A DNA stretch of 64,000 bases from Salinithrix halophila. GTDB lineage: Bacteria > Bacillota > Bacilli > Thermoactinomycetales > DSM-45169. Every line of letters begins with the position of its first letter. Position 1 is the stretch's first letter. The DNA lies in NCBI RefSeq assembly GCF_042650125.1, contig NZ_JBHSAP010000007.1:558001-622000 (forward strand), written 5' to 3'. Shown piece by piece: positions 34,205 through 44,800 of the stretch. Under the pieces are notes generated by a model that had not been told where the DNA came from, did no database searches, and saw nothing but the letters and a program-made list of their open reading frames with translations. A program made the position numbers and the translations under genes.

Positions 34205-34237
34205 ATAGAAAAAACAGAGCCGAATCATCGGCTCTGT
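34205..34237 (-). terminator. Terminator of the hsd unit
   Basis: ACAGAGCCGA and TCGGCTCTGT form a perfect 10-bp stem with a 4-base loop, followed on the minus strand by TTTTTCTATAAC. It lies a few bases after the hsdS stop. Confidence 0.9.
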
Positions 34238-34240
34238 GGA

Positions 34241-35818
34241 TCATGACGTGGTAAAGAGGGCCCCTTGTTCTGCCACCTGCAAGGTTTCATTTTGGGGGCG
34301 CTCATAGGTAAATCCGTGCTGTTCAGCCAAGGTTTCTTTCAGGAGTTCCAACGCACTCTCTTCCTGTGGATCGTTGGTTCCCAATTTGCCGCGGAAGGCG
34401 CGGGAGAGGATGGATTGGGTGAGGGAATCAATTGTCTCCTCACCAGCTAAATAGCCTTTACTTTTCTCTTCTGCTTCAGAAATTTTTTTCAGCAAAGAGT
34501 TAATTTGTATCAGCTCTCCCGTCGGGGGCAATGGAACAGGTAAGCTAAGTAGCTTTTTGGCATTGATATTTGCTTGACCTACTTGTTGAGTAACAGTTGA
34601 AAGTAAATAACCCCGACCGTCGGCACTATTGATATAATTGCAAACATATGGAGCTAACACTATTTTATCAAATAAACGCACTCTTACCAGATAAGAAGCA
34701 AAAGTCATCTCCCCTGCATATTCAGAACTAACCATACCTGTTTTTCCAACATGCTCGATGCTATTTGTACGGTTAAACAACAAATCATTCGTTTCCAATG
34801 TATACTTTTTTACATCCGGATGATCTGTAGGAAGGTAACGTATGTTGGATATATCTATTTCACCCTGTTGAATGTTCCCCATTCGTAACACTGGGGTCCC
34901 ACCCTCATCATTTGCCTTTGCAGAAGTACCATAAGTTGTACTTTCTACAATATCAGCCAACCTCACCCACTTCCACCTTTCTGGCAACTCGTAGGGCGGA
35001 TCAATAGGAGGAAGATCGGTAACTTTCTTTCTCGCTCGCTTTGGTTCTGCCGAGCGAGTCTTTTCCTCCCGAATCCGTTCCAGCAATTGATCAACGGGTT
35101 CGACATCAGAGTGTTTCTCCCGCCATTTCTGTGTCAGTTCACCGCGGAAGGAGCGGGAGAGAATGGCGGCGCGGCGCTGTTCGAAGGTCTCCCGAGCCTC
35201 CTCGATTAACTGCTTCGCCTCGTCGACCTTTTCCAGCAGAGACTCCACCCGGTTGACGATTCTTTTTTGTTCGGGGAGAGGAGGGAGGGGAAAGGGAATT
35301 TTAGTAGCTTTACTTCCTGAAATCTCTTTAAATGTAGTGCCACTGGAATAACTTTCAATAATCCGCTTAGCGTAGCGAAGATACCAATAACCGAAATCGG
35401 GCTTATAGGCCCTTGTAGGAGGAAAGCTTTTAAACCCTTGATTGGTACACAGATCTTTTGCAGCTAATGCAACATACCCTACAGGAGCCCGAGACGATAA
35501 TAAAAGCGAATATTTCGGAAGAATTTTTGTAGAACTATTTTCAAAACCGAGTTTAGTAATATTACGCCTTCCTTTGCTGATATACTTTCCTCTATACCCC
35601 GAAAGATCAGCAGGGGTTATCCAAGGGATACCCCCTTCATCGCTGTAATACTCTTCATTTTTAGATTTTGGCGTTCCACCTCCAGTGACTAAAGAAAGGG
35701 ACCCCAACCTCACCCACACCCAATTCTCCGGCACCTTATAGGGCTGTTCCTCTTCCGGAACGAGTGCCTCTTCCACCAGTTCCTCCAACGACTTCGCCTG
35801 TTTCTTCTTTCGGCTCAT
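34241..35818 (-). CDS. hsdS: Type I restriction-modification specificity subunit S
   Basis: A 525-residue HsdS with two target recognition domains. The first (about residues 28-185) begins P-E-N-W-V-W-V-R-L-G and ends P-F-P-L-P-P-L-P-E-Q-K-R-I-V; the second (about 280-440) begins P-E-R-W-K-W-V-R-L-A and ends L-P-V-P-L-P-P. Each is followed by a long helical spacer ending I-L-S-R-[SA]-F-R-G. Each domain reads one half of the bipartite recognition site and positions HsdM and HsdR. The ATG overlaps the hsdM stop (ATGA). Codon content drops in GC in the recognition domains, which is usual for these exchanged segments. The target sequence cannot be predicted. Confidence 0.94.
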   Translation of the reverse strand: MSRKKKQAKSLEELVEEALVPEEEQPYKVPENWVWVRLGSLSLVTGGGTPKSKNEEYYSDEGGIPWITPADLSGYRGKYISKGRRNITKLGFENSSTKILPKYSLLLSSRAPVGYVALAAKDLCTNQGFKSFPPTRAYKPDFGYWYLRYAKRIIESYSSGTTFKEISGSKATKIPFPLPPLPEQKRIVNRVESLLEKVDEAKQLIEEARETFEQRRAAILSRSFRGELTQKWREKHSDVEPVDQLLERIREEKTRSAEPKRARKKVTDLPPIDPPYELPERWKWVRLADIVESTTYGTSAKANDEGGTPVLRMGNIQQGEIDISNIRYLPTDHPDVKKYTLETNDLLFNRTNSIEHVGKTGMVSSEYAGEMTFASYLVRVRLFDKIVLAPYVCNYINSADGRGYLLSTVTQQVGQANINAKKLLSLPVPLPPTGELIQINSLLKKISEAEEKSKGYLAGEETIDSLTQSILSRAFRGKLGTNDPQEESALELLKETLAEQHGFTYERPQNETLQVAEQGALFTTS

Positions 35819-37239
35819 TTGCGGTTCCCCCCCTCCGCCGCTTTCAGTTCTTCCACCACTTCACTCAACAACCCCGCGGCTCGTTCCAATTTACCGATGG
35901 CTTCCTCGGCGGATTCGATGGGGTCAGGAAGGTTTTCGTAGGCTGAGAGGGATTCGTCGGCGATCAGGCCCAGGTCGAGGGTGTCTCCTTTGGCGCGGAT
36001 CTCCTCCCGGGTGAAGCGGGACCAGCGGGGATCTTTCACCTGAGTCCGGTCTTCGGCGGTGTAGGCGCGGATGAAGTCGCCGAAGTGTTCCTCCGTCAAG
36101 GCGTTCCGTTTGCCGAAACTGGGCATGTTGGTACGCAGATCGTAGAACCACACTTCCTCCGTATTGCCGGTGTCGTTGGTCCCCCGATTGAAAAAGAGGA
36201 CGTTGGTCTTGACGCCCTGGGCGTAAAAGATTCCCGTCGGAAGGCGGAGGATGGTGTGCAGATTGCACTTGTCCATCAAGTCCTCCCGTACCCGGCGACC
36301 ATCCCCCTCCTGAAAGAGGACATTGTCTGGCAAGACAACGGCGGCCCGGGCTTTCCCATCTTTTTTCAGCGCGCGATAGATGTGTTGCAGGAAATTGAGC
36401 TGTTTGTTGGTGGTCACAAAGGTCAAGTCGTTCCGTGTAGGCCGCTCCCCTCCCCGTTTGGTGCCGAAGGGGGGATTCGTTAGGATGACGTCCATGCCCC
36501 CCATCTGCGTACCTAAGCTGGAAAGGGTGTCCCCCAAGTAAATCTTCCCTTCGATTCCGTGAAGGCGGGCATTCATGAGGGCGAGCCGATGGGTCTCCTG
36601 AACCAGCTCACATCCGGTGAAGGCTTGATTAATCTGAAACGGCTTCAGTTTCGGTACCTCAAAGTAGTCATCCGTTTTCTCTCTTAAGTACTGATCGGCT
36701 GCGATCATGAAGCCGAAGGTACCGGCGGCGGGGTCGTTGCACCGTTCGCCGGGTTGAGGATCGATTAGTTTCACCATCACGTTAATCAGAGGCCGGGGGG
36801 TGAAATACTGTCCCGCACCCGATTTTTTCTCGCTGGCGTTCTTCTCCAGCAATCCTTCGTATAGGTTGCCGAGGCCCTCTTCCCTGGCGCTGTACCAATC
36901 GAGATCGTCTATGGAGCGAATGATTTTTTCCAAGTTTTTCGGTTCACCGATATTAGTAGAGGCATTGTGATAGATTTGTCGGATCAGTTCATCCTCGGCC
37001 TCTGTCCCCAGATGGGTGAGCAATTCTCGGTAATGCCGGTACATCTCTTCCCCGTGAAGGGCACGAAGACGGTCCCAACAGTATTTCTCGGGGATCGCCG
37101 CCTCCTGTTTCCGCTCTTTCATCATCTTGAGAAAGAGAATGTAGGTGAGTTCGGTGACGTATTGGTGATAGGTAATCCCGTCGTCCCGCAGGACATTGCA
37201 CAGGTTCCACAATTTCTGGACGATCTCTCGAGTTGTCAT
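35815..37239 (-). CDS. hsdM: Type I restriction-modification methyltransferase subunit M
   Basis: A 474-residue N6-adenine methyltransferase. The N-terminal helical HsdM domain (1-130) is followed by the catalytic domain with the SAM-binding motif D-P-A-A-G-T-F-G-F at about residue 167, the catalytic N-P-P-F near residue 255 and a G-Q-Y-F-T-P-R motif before them. It methylates adenines in the host recognition site and forms the M2S core enzyme with HsdS. The ATG is preceded by GGAAAGGAAGGG. It lies 21 bp after hsdR and overlaps hsdS by four bases, so the three are one unit in the order R, M, S. Confidence 0.95.
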   Translation of the reverse strand: MTTREIVQKLWNLCNVLRDDGITYHQYVTELTYILFLKMMKERKQEAAIPEKYCWDRLRALHGEEMYRHYRELLTHLGTEAEDELIRQIYHNASTNIGEPKNLEKIIRSIDDLDWYSAREEGLGNLYEGLLEKNASEKKSGAGQYFTPRPLINVMVKLIDPQPGERCNDPAAGTFGFMIAADQYLREKTDDYFEVPKLKPFQINQAFTGCELVQETHRLALMNARLHGIEGKIYLGDTLSSLGTQMGGMDVILTNPPFGTKRGGERPTRNDLTFVTTNKQLNFLQHIYRALKKDGKARAAVVLPDNVLFQEGDGRRVREDLMDKCNLHTILRLPTGIFYAQGVKTNVLFFNRGTNDTGNTEEVWFYDLRTNMPSFGKRNALTEEHFGDFIRAYTAEDRTQVKDPRWSRFTREEIRAKGDTLDLGLIADESLSAYENLPDPIESAEEAIGKLERAAGLLSEVVEELKAAEGGNRK

Positions 37240-37260
37240 TCGCTGATGCCCTTCCTTTCC

Positions 37261-40200
37261 TTATGCAAAAAGATCACGGTTGATCTGGTTAAGGAGGGTT
37301 TGTACCTCTCCTTTGCCAAACACTTTTTCCGCTCGCTGAAAACCGCCGTATTCCTCAAAGAGTTTATCGTCGAAAACCTCTTCGGCTTTGGGCCCCAATA
37401 CGCTTTCATGAATCAGTATTTTTTCAATCCAGCCGAGCCATCTTTTCTGTTTCGGAGTCCAGGAACGGGATCGACGGATCCGATTCATGACGCCACGAAC
37501 CCGCTCTTCATGGGAGACCAAAGGCTCCCGCAGCATCTGCTGGCGGATAAAACCGACGAGGTCAGCGGCGATCTCTTCGTTAGTCACTTCGCTCCAAGCA
37601 GTTCTCAGTTTGGTCACTTTGTACCCGGCCTTCGCCAATTCCCGGGTCAAATCCTTGAGAGATTCCCGCGTCAAGTCTGAGGGACGCTGACATACCAGTC
37701 GCAAAGCGGGGATCCGGTTTTCATTTTCCTGAAGAAAGCGGCGAAATCCTTCCAAATATTCCTCCGGTTTCTCTGCGTTCCCGTAACCTCGACCGTGAGC
37801 AAGCAGTTGATCTTCATGCTTGGAGATATATTGGCGACGAGGCTGGGGCGTTCGTTGATCCAGAAACTCCAGGAGCAGTTCCTCCTGTACCAACTTGTCG
37901 GCGATCTCTTCCGGATCCGCCTCCCTCAGCCAACCTAATACTTCCTCTACATCCTGACCGCAACAATCTCGAAATCTTTGACGATCCTCCTCCTGGAAAA
38001 ATCGGCGCTTGCGGCTAAGTTTGGCCACCAAAGTATTACTATACTGCTTTTTGGCCTCCAAGTCATCGACTTCCCGCATCTCCGTCACCAATTGGGAGAA
38101 GGAGGTTTGCGGCTTTGCCGTGGCCGGTTTCATCTGGGAGAAAGGCTCCAATGCTTCATATAGGCGAACCGGATCCCAAATCTCAAAATGTTCCTTCCCC
38201 ACCCGTTCACAAGGACGGGTGGCTCGTCCCATCATCTGCTCATATAGAATACGGGATTTTACCCGGCGGAGGAAAACCAGCGTACAGATTTCCGGCACAT
38301 CGACTCCCGTGGTCAATAGGTCGACCGTCACCGCCACTTTGGGATACTCTTCATTCTGGAAGCGTTTTAGGGTCCCGAGGGGATCGTGAATGGAGCTGGT
38401 GATTTTCATCACCGCCCGGTCGTCTTCTTCACCTTCATACTCCGCCAATTTTTTCTTGAGGATTTTCACCACTTGATCGGCATGCTTGTCACTTGCGGCA
38501 AAGATCAACGCTTTCTTTCCGTTTTCCAAATCGATATATTGGGCCAATTCATCCAACACCGTATCATTAAACGACTCGGTAAGCACAGCCTTATTGAATT
38601 GATCCAATTCAATATTGACCTCGTCTTTCAGAGCATCAATCGTTTCGACGGTGAAGCGATCTGCGTCAAACACCTCGACCGACTCTCCCACTTCCCAGCG
38701 TATTCCCTCTTTCGCCAATTTCGTAGTCACTTGATGGGGAGGGGTATGGTCGATCAAGAAGCCCTCAACTACGCCATCCGTGTAGGTGTATTGGTAAATC
38801 GGAGAGCCAAAGATCCGTTGTGTATGATAGGCGGGAGTAGCAGTCAGCCCGATTTTGACCGCATCAAAGTAATCCAACACCCGTCGGTATTGGCTGACAT
38901 AGTCCTGTTGATCACGGAACAGGATCTCCGTCTCACTCATCTCTTTGTCCAACTTATAACCGCGGTGGGCTTCATCGACAATAATGCAATCATAAAGCCC
39001 AACAGAGGGGACCCGCTTCTGTTCCGGATCTTTGAATAGACGGTGGATCATTCCCTGAACCGTTTGGATGTGAACCTTGGTTTCCGGGTTAGGTTCCTTG
39101 TCCTTCAACCCTTGCAATTCGAATATTTGTGTAAAGGAACGGAAGTTTTCCAAGGGCGATTCGGCAAAGGCATCTTCGGCTTGTTTTCCCAAGGCGTTAC
39201 GGTCAACGAGGAAGAGGATACGGCGAAAGGCTTTCGTCTTGATCAATCGATACACCAATCCGATCGCCGTCCGTGTCTTCCCGGTCCCAGTAGCCATCGC
39301 CAACAGAATTTTACGGCGTCCATCCCGGATCCCTTTTTCCACCGCTTGGATCGCCTCATATTGATAGGGACGCAAATCCAAATAACTCAACGGTTCATCT
39401 TTCAAAAGAGATTGTGCTTGTTCTTCGTCTTGCTCCAATTTTTCCAACAAGTCCTGGGGAGAAAACCAAGCAGGCAAAGCACGTGATTGATTACTCCGTC
39501 GACGGAGATCTAAATACCAAATACCCGATTTCTCTTCCACCTGTTCAAAATACTCCCTGCCATTGGTGGCAAAGATGAATGGAACCCGATAGTCCCCCCA
39601 AGGTCCGGTGATCTCCTCCGAAGATATGGGCACGACCGCTCGGGCGTATTTTTTGGCTTGTTCCAAATAGGAGGGGATGTCTTTGCTCATTTTTTTCGCT
39701 TCCACCAAGCCAACTAACTTCAAACCCGCGAAAAGGGCGTAATCCGCCTCTCCATGAGCGGTAGGCCATTCAGCGATGGCAAGGTTCTTCCCTTTTTGGG
39801 GACGAGCACCGGAAGCATATCGAAGGTGGCGGCTGTCCGCCTCCCATCCGGCCTGTTGCAGTTGGCTGTCAATGATCCGGCGCGTCTCCTCTTCGGTCAA
39901 ATCCAGTGAATTGACTGCCGAACGAGCTTTCCTTCGCCGTTCCAAGATATCTTGTCGGGTGCGGTTCTTCTCCCGGGTTCGTTCTAATTCCCGTTCATAT
40001 TTTCTCTCTAGTTGTTCCTTTTCCCGCTGGAACTTTGCTTCCAGTTCCCGTCGAACCTCATCCGGCTCGGGTACCGGCTCAGGCTCTTGATACCCCACGG
40101 GTTCAAACTTCCAATCGCCATAGGTCTGCATAAACCAAACGCCCAGTTTATAGGCAATCTTCAACAATTCACGGGCTTCCTCAAAGGTGCCGACGAAGTC

Positions 40201-40488
40201 ATGGACAGCCTTGTTCCCCTTTTTACGGAGCGATTGAAACATGCCAAGTACCTCTTGCGGCAATTCTCCTTCAAGATGAAGCCTTTTCAGCCGCTTAAAC
40301 TGCTCCGTAGGCTCAGGCTTTTCCAGTTTTTCTTCCGCGTAAATGATCCGGGCCATACTTTCCCCAAACATTCGCAATTTCACAAGGGTACCATTGGGAT
40401 CGGGGTGCAAATTCTCTTCCGCCCTTTTTCCCAAATGAGCAAGAAGAGGCCACCGTTTTTGAAGAAAAGAAAAATTGCTCTCCATCAT
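37261..40488 (-). CDS. hsdR: Type I restriction endonuclease subunit R
   Basis: A 1075-residue motor-nuclease subunit. An N-terminal DUF4145-like region and a coiled stretch rich in Glu/Arg (about 150-195) precede the nuclease domain, which has D-Y-A-L-F then V-E-A-K-K (PD-(D/E)xK type, about 255-275). The SF2 translocase has Walker A T-G-T-G-K-T-R at about residue 410 and the DEAH box in V-D-E-A-H-R-G, followed by the second RecA domain with G-V-D-V-P and G-R-A-T-R-P. The start at 40488 is chosen because GGGGAG lies ten bases upstream; ATG at 40506 lacks a site. It cuts unmodified foreign DNA with HsdM and HsdS. Confidence 0.93.
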   Translation of the reverse strand: MMESNFSFLQKRWPLLAHLGKRAEENLHPDPNGTLVKLRMFGESMARIIYAEEKLEKPEPTEQFKRLKRLHLEGELPQEVLGMFQSLRKKGNKAVHDFVGTFEEARELLKIAYKLGVWFMQTYGDWKFEPVGYQEPEPVPEPDEVRRELEAKFQREKEQLERKYERELERTREKNRTRQDILERRRKARSAVNSLDLTEEETRRIIDSQLQQAGWEADSRHLRYASGARPQKGKNLAIAEWPTAHGEADYALFAGLKLVGLVEAKKMSKDIPSYLEQAKKYARAVVPISSEEITGPWGDYRVPFIFATNGREYFEQVEEKSGIWYLDLRRRSNQSRALPAWFSPQDLLEKLEQDEEQAQSLLKDEPLSYLDLRPYQYEAIQAVEKGIRDGRRKILLAMATGTGKTRTAIGLVYRLIKTKAFRRILFLVDRNALGKQAEDAFAESPLENFRSFTQIFELQGLKDKEPNPETKVHIQTVQGMIHRLFKDPEQKRVPSVGLYDCIIVDEAHRGYKLDKEMSETEILFRDQQDYVSQYRRVLDYFDAVKIGLTATPAYHTQRIFGSPIYQYTYTDGVVEGFLIDHTPPHQVTTKLAKEGIRWEVGESVEVFDADRFTVETIDALKDEVNIELDQFNKAVLTESFNDTVLDELAQYIDLENGKKALIFAASDKHADQVVKILKKKLAEYEGEEDDRAVMKITSSIHDPLGTLKRFQNEEYPKVAVTVDLLTTGVDVPEICTLVFLRRVKSRILYEQMMGRATRPCERVGKEHFEIWDPVRLYEALEPFSQMKPATAKPQTSFSQLVTEMREVDDLEAKKQYSNTLVAKLSRKRRFFQEEDRQRFRDCCGQDVEEVLGWLREADPEEIADKLVQEELLLEFLDQRTPQPRRQYISKHEDQLLAHGRGYGNAEKPEEYLEGFRRFLQENENRIPALRLVCQRPSDLTRESLKDLTRELAKAGYKVTKLRTAWSEVTNEEIAADLVGFIRQQMLREPLVSHEERVRGVMNRIRRSRSWTPKQKRWLGWIEKILIHESVLGPKAEEVFDDKLFEEYGGFQRAEKVFGKGEVQTLLNQINRDLFA

Positions 40489-40535
40489 AACGCTTCCGCT
40501 CCCCATTATGTAATTCTAAATAGTTGTCTGTATGC

Positions 40536-40541
40536 ATTATA
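40536..40541 (-). promoter_or_regulatory. Candidate -10 box of the hsd promoter
   Basis: TATAAT on the minus strand, about 48 bases before the hsdR start. The matching -35 region (ATAAAA at 17 bases) is weak. The surrounding AT-rich stretch is typical of promoters in defence islands. Confidence 0.45.
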
Positions 40542-40736
40542 ACATGTTAATGGCAATTTTTTATGGGTTGACAAATTTAACCCACAGATAAAAGAACCTA
40601 CTACAGGAAGGGCCATATCGGATTTCTTATCATCGGGAGGGTTACTTTCCTTTCACTGTTTGGTTTCTTGAACCGAATGTTCATGTGTATGGGAACGTTG
40701 GCACGGTATCAGCAATTGCCGCCACACCCGACTTAA

Positions 40737-41648
40737 TCAATCTTCAACAAAATAATCGGTATCAATTCGCTTGATAACATATCGAGCGTATTCGTTCACT
40801 CCGATATCATAATCGACCATATATTCCACCAGCTGTTCCCCGTCGATAAGTACAATTTTCCTATCAATCCGTTCTACGTATTCTAAAGCTCCATCTGTAA
40901 ACCTAGAGGTGGTAATGAATACTCCTTTATGGGCCCCCTGCCCGATTAGGCTACCGGCAAACTTTTGAATTTCCGGCCGCCCAACCGTTCCATTCCACCG
41001 CTTAGCTTGAATGTAAATAGCATCCAGGCCCAATTTATCTTCTTTAATAATCCCATCGACCCCTTCATCCCCACTTCGTCCGATCGCTTGCCCGGCATCG
41101 GCCCTTGATCCACCATATCCCATGGAGACTAACACATCGACTACCAGCTTCTCAAAGAAAGTAGGGCTGCACTCTTTTACAACCTCCAAAACTTCTTTAT
41201 TTAACTCTTTCCTCAATTCCTTGTATACTCCTTCTAGATTTTCTTCTGGAGTTTTATCATTTTCCTTTGATTCAGCTACTCCCGAACCGATCTGATTTGT
41301 CTTATATCCATTTTTAAACTCTTGGAATTCAGGATATCGACTCAAAAATTGAACATCAATTTTTTCTAAATTCATCCCCAATATTTCTTGTCCCCGGGAG
41401 GTGATTTTGAATCTGGCTCGTTCAGGACTCTCTAACAACAGTGCTTTCTTTAGATATGTTCGAGCCCATCCGATACGGTTATCAAAAGTTCGTTGCCGTC
41501 CACTAGGTAAAAACTCCTTTCTATCCTCTTCCGTTAATGAAAATTCCTTAGCGAGACATTCCTTGATTTCGGATAAAGTATGTACCTGGTTATCACCCAG
41601 TATCTTCAGAAATGGCAACATGAAACTCTGGTAATCTGGTACTGCCAT
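40737..41648 (-). CDS. mrr: Mrr-type restriction endonuclease
   Basis: A 303-residue Mrr-family enzyme. The N-terminal winged-helix Mrr_N-like domain (1-95) begins D-Y-Q-S-F-M-L-P-F-L-K and the C-terminal Mrr catalytic domain (about 160-300) has F-E-K-L-V-V-D-V-L, G-D-E-G-V-D-G and the catalytic Q-A-K-R-W. Mrr enzymes cut DNA with foreign methylation, so it complements the type I system that protects by its own methylation. The ATG follows AAAGGAGGAG. It lies about 250 bp upstream of the hsdR gene on the same strand and downstream of the helicase gene, in one defence island. Confidence 0.93.
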   Translation of the reverse strand: MAVPDYQSFMLPFLKILGDNQVHTLSEIKECLAKEFSLTEEDRKEFLPSGRQRTFDNRIGWARTYLKKALLLESPERARFKITSRGQEILGMNLEKIDVQFLSRYPEFQEFKNGYKTNQIGSGVAESKENDKTPEENLEGVYKELRKELNKEVLEVVKECSPTFFEKLVVDVLVSMGYGGSRADAGQAIGRSGDEGVDGIIKEDKLGLDAIYIQAKRWNGTVGRPEIQKFAGSLIGQGAHKGVFITTSRFTDGALEYVERIDRKIVLIDGEQLVEYMVDYDIGVNEYARYVIKRIDTDYFVED

Positions 41649-41813
41649 CTCGACTCCTCCTTTCTTTATATAAAAGACTGCATTAACAAAAAAGCTTTAG
41701 CAATCGGATGGAGTTGTGGTTTCAATCGCTACACCCCCTCAATTTTCTCCAAATGAAAAGAAATCGATGGAGCTCTTTTCTCACCCACTTTCCATTTACT
41801 CGCTTGCTTACAA

Positions 41814-44800
41814 TTACTTCACCGCATCCATTACCAGGGAGATCACTTGCCCGACAGCAGACGTGGCTCCACAAAGACCCTGCCAACTATCCAATCGTTT
41901 CAAGACTTTACCTTTAAAAGATTTTTTCTCTCCTCGTCTCACATCCTCCAACATTGCATAGGTCTCTTTCTTTTGCGATTCGGGAACCTTGTCGATGTCC
42001 GCCATGACCTCGCGAAGTTGTTGGATCAGTCGACCCAGTTCTTCTGAATGGCCATTGTACGTATTGTTTATTTGATCACCATGAATGTTGGTAATTGTGC
42101 CGTTGTTAATCGTGCTGTTGTTATTGTTATTGATCGTGGTATTAATGTTATAGTTCTTCGTCATTTTCTTCTCTCTCCCCATCTTCTTTTTCATCTTGGC
42201 AACCATGGACTCGATCTCTTTCTCCGGGATGTTCGCCCTGCTTTCCGGCATGGGGTTCAGGTGGGGCTTTAGCTGTCCGGAAGGTTTTCGTTGGGCTTTT
42301 CCAAAGGAATTCATATCCCCGAAGACCAAAAAGGATTCCTTCGCCCGGGAGACGGCAACGTTGAGCAAGAAGCGGGTAGTATCGTAAAAGGGGATTCTTT
42401 CGACTTCGCCTCCCAATGTGGCGGCGAAAAGAACGATGTCTTTTTCGGCTCCTTGAAGGGAGTGGACGGTGTTGACGGTCAGGCCTTGAATGTCATATTC
42501 GTCTTTCAGATAGCGGCGAATAAGGATCGCTTGTTTACGATAGGGGCTAACCACGGCGATGATATCTTCCAGACGTCGTTGGCCCTGCTTCGTCCATTCG
42601 TCCTTCATCTGATAAATCCACCAGGCGATGGTGGCCGCCTCCCGGTGATTTTCCCAACTACCTCCGGTATGTTCGGCGATTCCCTCAATATGGAGAAAAC
42701 CCAATCGGGGTAAATCACCGTATAGTTCTTTTCCGGGGATGGGATTTTTTCTGCAGGGGACCAATTGATTGTCGTAGCAAAGGGTGTTGCAATACTGGAT
42801 GATGTCTTCCGCACAACGGAAATGCTCCGTAAGCAACATGCCCCCTAAGTAATCCGGCTTACCAAACTGGCTGACGTGTTGGGCGATTTTCATCACGCTG
42901 CCATTGGAAGCCGCCATCCCGTTGTCACAGTAGCGGTCGAACGCTTCCTCGTCGGTTATCAGTCCGCATGTTTTGAGGTTGGTGATGTCTACTTGGGCAT
43001 GAACGCGGGGAATGGGTTGTAATTGTTCGGTGTCCCCCACCACCAATGCCTGATCCGCCAGGGCAAACACCGGCCCCGCTTGTTCCGGAGTCACCTGGCC
43101 CGCCTCGTCGACGATGAGGAGATCGATGAAGCTATACAAATACTCATTGGCTTTGCGAAGTCGGCGAAAGAAGTTGGGGGCACTCAACATGGTGGCGACC
43201 AAGCAGGGTGTCAACTTGGCGTAACGTCTCCAGATGGTTTCGTCATGTTCCACGGAAGGCCTGTCCTCTGCTTGGAGGTCTTCCAACCAACGGGCTTCCC
43301 AATAGTGAGTAGCCAATAGAAAAGCCCGATAGCGCCAGTATGTATCCAGCTCGTGAAAAAAGTCTTTTTCCGGCGATTCGTAATCCTTCGTCCATGCTTC
43401 CCACTCTGCTTCAAGTTCTGTCAGACGGTCTCGGAAATCTTTCAATTCGTGAAGGCGCTGTTGATGATACTCCTGTTCTTGCTTGGCTTCAGAGTCCTTC
43501 CGGGACAAAACGACCTTCACATCCGTATCTTTGTAGGTAGAGAACGATTCGTCCACTTGTTTTTTACGTAAAAACGACTCATTGGCCGAGCCTTGCAAAA
43601 ACGAGAATAACCGTCGCCATATCGAGCGCTGATTGACCTCATCCAGCCAATCGGAGTAGATACCACTCCATCGACGGTGGTTCTCACATGCTTTTTCTTC
43701 CTTGGCCGTAATCTCGGAGAGTGCTTCTTCCAATCCTTCCTTCGTTTGAAATTCTTCCTTTAAGCGATGCTGGAGACGCTGACGCTCATCAAAGTGGATC
43801 ACCCGCTCCTCGATGGTGGTGCAAGTGAAGGCAAGCTCTTGGTGTAATCGCGATCGTGCTTGACTTAGTTCAGTGATAGGCTCCTCGAAAAATTGGGTAC
43901 ATTCGTTGAGAAAATCGTCCGTTTCTCTCTGTTTGTTCCCTTTTTCCAAGTCGGGATGAAAGCCGGCCCATTCGCTTCTGTTACGGCTTTGATTATAATC
44001 CCGCTTGATGCAAGGGTATTTGTCTTGCTTTTTATCAAATTGCGTTTTTGAGGCACAAAATAATCCATAGCTGTCGACTCCGGAAAGCCAGCGAGAAGCC
44101 AAAGGTCGCAGGTCTTCTGCTTCCGGTTTGGAGGCCCCCGCTTTTTTGAAGCTGTCCAGGATGTTCAGCACAGCCAAATTGTTACTGGATGCAGCCAAAA
44201 TGACCGGAGGTTCACCTTCTTCCAACGCCCGCTGAATCCACAAAGAAGAGACCACGCTTTGAAGCAGGGTGGTTTTCCCCGTCCCCGGTGGACCATTCAC
44301 TCCGAGAACATTCCCTTCGTCAAGGGCCAAAAAGTGATGGAGCGCTTCGCGCTGAGATTCGGTCAGGGGATGTTGATCCGTCATCTGGCCGTAATGGCGG
44401 ACCCCGTACTTATGGTGATCGGATAGATAGGTTTGCTTCTTCTGGTTGGCACCGGTAACCGTCTCAAACAACTGGGGAAGTTCCGTTTGTCTAGAGAGGT
44501 TTTCGTAACTGGAAGCAATGTGCCAATAAGCGAAACTGGCCGTCTTCCCAAACCATACGAAGGGTTTTGAATCCGGTTGAAAAGCTCGAAGTTCGAAACG
44601 TTCGGGCTTTTTTCCGGTCACGGCTTTAAACAATTGCTCGGCATCCCGCCAAACCATCTCCCACGTTCCCTCTTGAGAGTGGGGATGCTTATCCCGAAAT
44701 TTCTCCGCTACCGCCAATTGTCCCACAGCCTCAGACGAGGGTTCGTTGGGCTCCAGGTACTTTCGCGGAATGAACGGAGGATGATCCTTTTGCGGATGCA

